Shown here piece after piece: positions 61,965 through 64,000 of a DNA stretch of 64,000 bases. The notes beneath the pieces were generated by a model that saw only the letters and a list, made by a program, of their open reading frames with translations, had not been told where the DNA came from and ran no database searches. The number at the start of each line of letters is the position of its first letter. The first letter of the stretch is position 1. This stretch comes from an uncultured Armatimonadota bacterium (lineage in GTDB: Bacteria > Armatimonadota > Armatimonadia > Armatimonadales > Armatimonadaceae), in NCBI GenBank assembly GCA_903910385.1, contig CAIVZM010000016.1, positions 53,259 to 117,258 on the forward strand. The letters are read 5' to 3'. A program made the translations under genes and the position numbers.

Positions 61965-63914
61965 GTGAATAGTTCTCTTAATATCCGGTATGCGGCTGTT
62001 TCCTTGCAGTTTGCCGCGCTCACTCTGGCGACGTTCAGCGCCGCCATTACTCCGGTTTCCGCTCAGGAGCGGGCAACCAAACCTAACGCGACCGCGCCGT
62101 CCCTGCAGGCGACGGTTTACAGTGGCGGCGATATCATCACCATGCGTGGCAAGATGCCCGAATACGCCGAGGCGCTCGTGGTTCAAGGCGGAAAAATCGT
62201 CTTTGTCGGGTCGAAGAACACAGCATTGAAAAAGGCGGGAAGCGGAGCGAAGCGCGTCGATCTTCAAGGTCATACTCTGGCTCCCGGTTTCATTGATGCG
62301 CACGGTCATTTCGTCTACGCCGAGAAGAACCTGCTGGACGCCGACCTGGTAGGGGTCAAGTCGATTGCGGAACTTCTCGCGCGATTGAAGGCGCACGCAG
62401 CAACCCTGCCGAAGGACGCCTGGGTGGTGGGTATGGGCTATCGCATTGAAGACATGGCGGAAAAACGACACCCGACCATCGAGGAACTTGATTCGATCAG
62501 CTCAACGAATTCAGTTCTGGCAGTGGACGGTTCCGGCCATCATGGCTCCATCAATAAAGCAATCATGACATCGCTCAATCTCACCGCCGATACGCCGGAT
62601 CCCGAAGGCGGGGTCTACTTCCGTAAGGAAGGCTCCCGTGAGTTCGAGGGTCATGTCGCAGAAGAAGGGTTGAACCATATTCGCGCGGCGCGTCCCGCGC
62701 AAAGCCCGGAACTGACGATCAAGGGAGTCGCAAAAGCGGCGAAGGTGTGGGCGGAGAACGGCGAAACGACCGCTTGTGAGATGGGTCTTGGCCTGGGTCA
62801 GGACGATATCGAAGTGGTTCAGACGATTATTAATAAGCGCCTGCTTCCTCTGGATCTGGTCATGTATGCCAAATGCTCTGCGAGCAGTCCCATCATCGAC
62901 GCCGCCTATAAGGTGTCGCAACAATACTCAGACGACAATCGCAACAATGCGGGTCTTCTGCTCAGCGCCCGCCCCGATCTGGATAAACGGTATATCAACC
63001 GCGTCCGTCTTGCCGGAATCAAGTTCTGGATGGATGGCAGCGTGGAGACGATGATGATGTCGCGCCCTTTCACCATCAACCCGACCGGGGTCACTGAAAA
63101 GGAATACAAGGGTATGCGAACGCAGTCGCAGGAGGAACTGGAAGAGACGCTTCGCAAGTACTGGAACACGAACCTTCAGTTCGCCGCGCACGCTATCGGG
63201 GACGAGGCGAACGAACAGTATCTCAAGGCGCTCGAAAAGGTGGCGCGGGAGAAAGGCGGCATCGGCGACAGACGTCCCATTTTCCAGCACGCACAGTTCC
63301 TGCGCCCCGACCAGTTGCCGCGCATCAAATCGGTCGGCGGGATTACCAGTTTCACAGCGGGAGGCATTTATCCCGTTGGGGACTATATCTCCCGCCTGGT
63401 TGGCCCGGAACGTGTTGGATGGTTGGGGCCGGCTAATTCGGTGGTCAAGACGGGCATCGTCTGGACAATCAACCACGATATGCCCGCTGGGGTCAGTCCC
63501 AGCCTGCTCTATGCCATGTGGAATGTTGTCAACCGCAAGACCAAATCGGGCGCAATTCTCTCGCCGAACGAGCGTGTCACTGCGTATGAGGCATTGCGCT
63601 CGGTGACCATCAATGGCGCGCATCAAATCAAGGAAGAGAAGAAAAAAGGCTCGCTGGAAGTCGGCAAACTCGCTGACATGGTGATTCTGGACAAAAACCC
63701 GTTGAAAGTAGCGCCAATGGCGATCAAGGATATCGTAGTCCTGGCGACTTTGAAGGAAGGTAACATCATTTACCGTCGCCCCGCCACAGCGAAGTCCGCC
63801 ACTCTCGCCTTGCCGGAATCGTCCATCGCAGACGTTCACGAACACGCGGATTTGCGACCTTTGACTTCCTCTACTCAACGAACTCTGGGGGCATTGTTGA
63901 CTTCAGCCCGATAG
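61965..63914 (+). CDS. Secreted YtcJ-like amidohydrolase (paralogue)
   Basis: 649 residues from GTG 61965, which has AGGA 8 nt upstream; ATG 61947 would add six residues without a ribosome site. Signal sequence ends near PVSAQE. Motifs match the gene at 41107: YSGGDIITMRGKMPEYAEAL, GFIDAHGHFVY (H-x-H), FAAHAIGDEANEQY and GSLEVGKLADMVILDKNPL. It has a C-terminal extension of about 45 residues. Both copies share NPLKV-PMAIKDI near the end. Substrate unknown; exported. Confidence 0.92.
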   Translation: MNSSLNIRYAAVSLQFAALTLATFSAAITPVSAQERATKPNATAPSLQATVYSGGDIITMRGKMPEYAEALVVQGGKIVFVGSKNTALKKAGSGAKRVDLQGHTLAPGFIDAHGHFVYAEKNLLDADLVGVKSIAELLARLKAHAATLPKDAWVVGMGYRIEDMAEKRHPTIEELDSISSTNSVLAVDGSGHHGSINKAIMTSLNLTADTPDPEGGVYFRKEGSREFEGHVAEEGLNHIRAARPAQSPELTIKGVAKAAKVWAENGETTACEMGLGLGQDDIEVVQTIINKRLLPLDLVMYAKCSASSPIIDAAYKVSQQYSDDNRNNAGLLLSARPDLDKRYINRVRLAGIKFWMDGSVETMMMSRPFTINPTGVTEKEYKGMRTQSQEELEETLRKYWNTNLQFAAHAIGDEANEQYLKALEKVAREKGGIGDRRPIFQHAQFLRPDQLPRIKSVGGITSFTAGGIYPVGDYISRLVGPERVGWLGPANSVVKTGIVWTINHDMPAGVSPSLLYAMWNVVNRKTKSGAILSPNERVTAYEALRSVTINGAHQIKEEKKKGSLEVGKLADMVILDKNPLKVAPMAIKDIVVLATLKEGNIIYRRPATAKSATLALPESSIADVHEHADLRPLTSSTQRTLGALLTSAR

Positions 63915-64000
63915 ATATCGGTGAGCGCCCTCATTGACCTGCACCCATTTCAGGAGGTATGTCGCCTTTACCGGAACGCCCGGAGTCGGATTGCGTCAGC

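Noticed and set aside
62928..63878. 316-codon antisense frame over the amidohydrolase
   Set aside because: Shadow frame without start signal or domain.

Overview
The window reads as chromosomal DNA of a diderm bacterium, most likely a member of the Armatimonadota (Capsulimonas/Fimbriimonas-like). Reasons: three type-IV-pilin-like proteins with the [20 protein letters not shown] leader and a C-terminal H-X9-DG motif; several outer-membrane beta-barrels; a PEP-CTERM protein; many secreted enzymes; and genes mostly alone or in short operons. I saw no tRNA, rRNA, CRISPR array, intact transposase or phage gene. The taxonomic call is inference from protein families, not from a marker gene.

Layout. 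1-3.1 kb: glycogen phosphorylase (cut by the window edge) downstream of a PiT phosphate transporter, with Pho-box-like repeats upstream. 3.5-6.7 kb: a serine hydrolase and an astacin-type metalloprotease with FG-GAP repeats. 6.8-12.8 kb: a two-gene signalling module, a SARP-type regulator fused to an AAA-like ATPase followed by a membrane AAA-like/WD40/TPR protein that shares the ATPase. 12.8-20.4 kb: VOC protein, CE15-like esterase, patatin-barrel protein, pilin-like protein plus small membrane protein, HTH-only LuxR-type regulator and PEP-CTERM protein. 20.4-23.5 kb: epimerase, aldo/keto reductase and PhyH dioxygenase. 24.3-31.1 kb: glycosyltransferase, outer-membrane protein and a MacA/MacB-like export operon. 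31.5-36.4 kb: an acyltransferase with an ankyrin insert, M28 peptidase, and a beta-lactamase-fold protein lacking its catalytic SxxK. 36.9-42.9 kb: Tat-exported Gfo/Idh oxidoreductase, DUF2157/GDYXXLXY pair and amidohydrolase. 43.4-53.4 kb: small hypothetical proteins, a hydrolase, Tat glycosylasparaginase, a second pilin-like protein, a YncE/phosphoesterase fusion and a tyrosine phosphatase. 53.9-63.9 kb: an ankyrin/CxxCH/toroid fusion, then a LacI regulator - pilin-like protein - lipoprotein - beta-helix operon with its own promoter and palindromic operator, a DcaP-like porin and a second amidohydrolase.

Many gaps hold pieces of protein-coding sequence with no start, a frameshift or a truncation: an alcohol dehydrogenase N-terminus at 38434-38607, C-terminal pieces at 31253-31432, 42997-43191 and 56174-56326, and frameshifted small genes at 27220-27379 and 53488-53830. 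Gene decay between intact genes, together with MITE-like and REP-like inverted repeats, is a clear property of this stretch.

The best candidates for a little-described system are the SARP-AAA / AAA-WD40 pair (6.8-12.8 kb) and the LacI-pilin-lipoprotein-beta-helix operon (56.3-60.1 kb).
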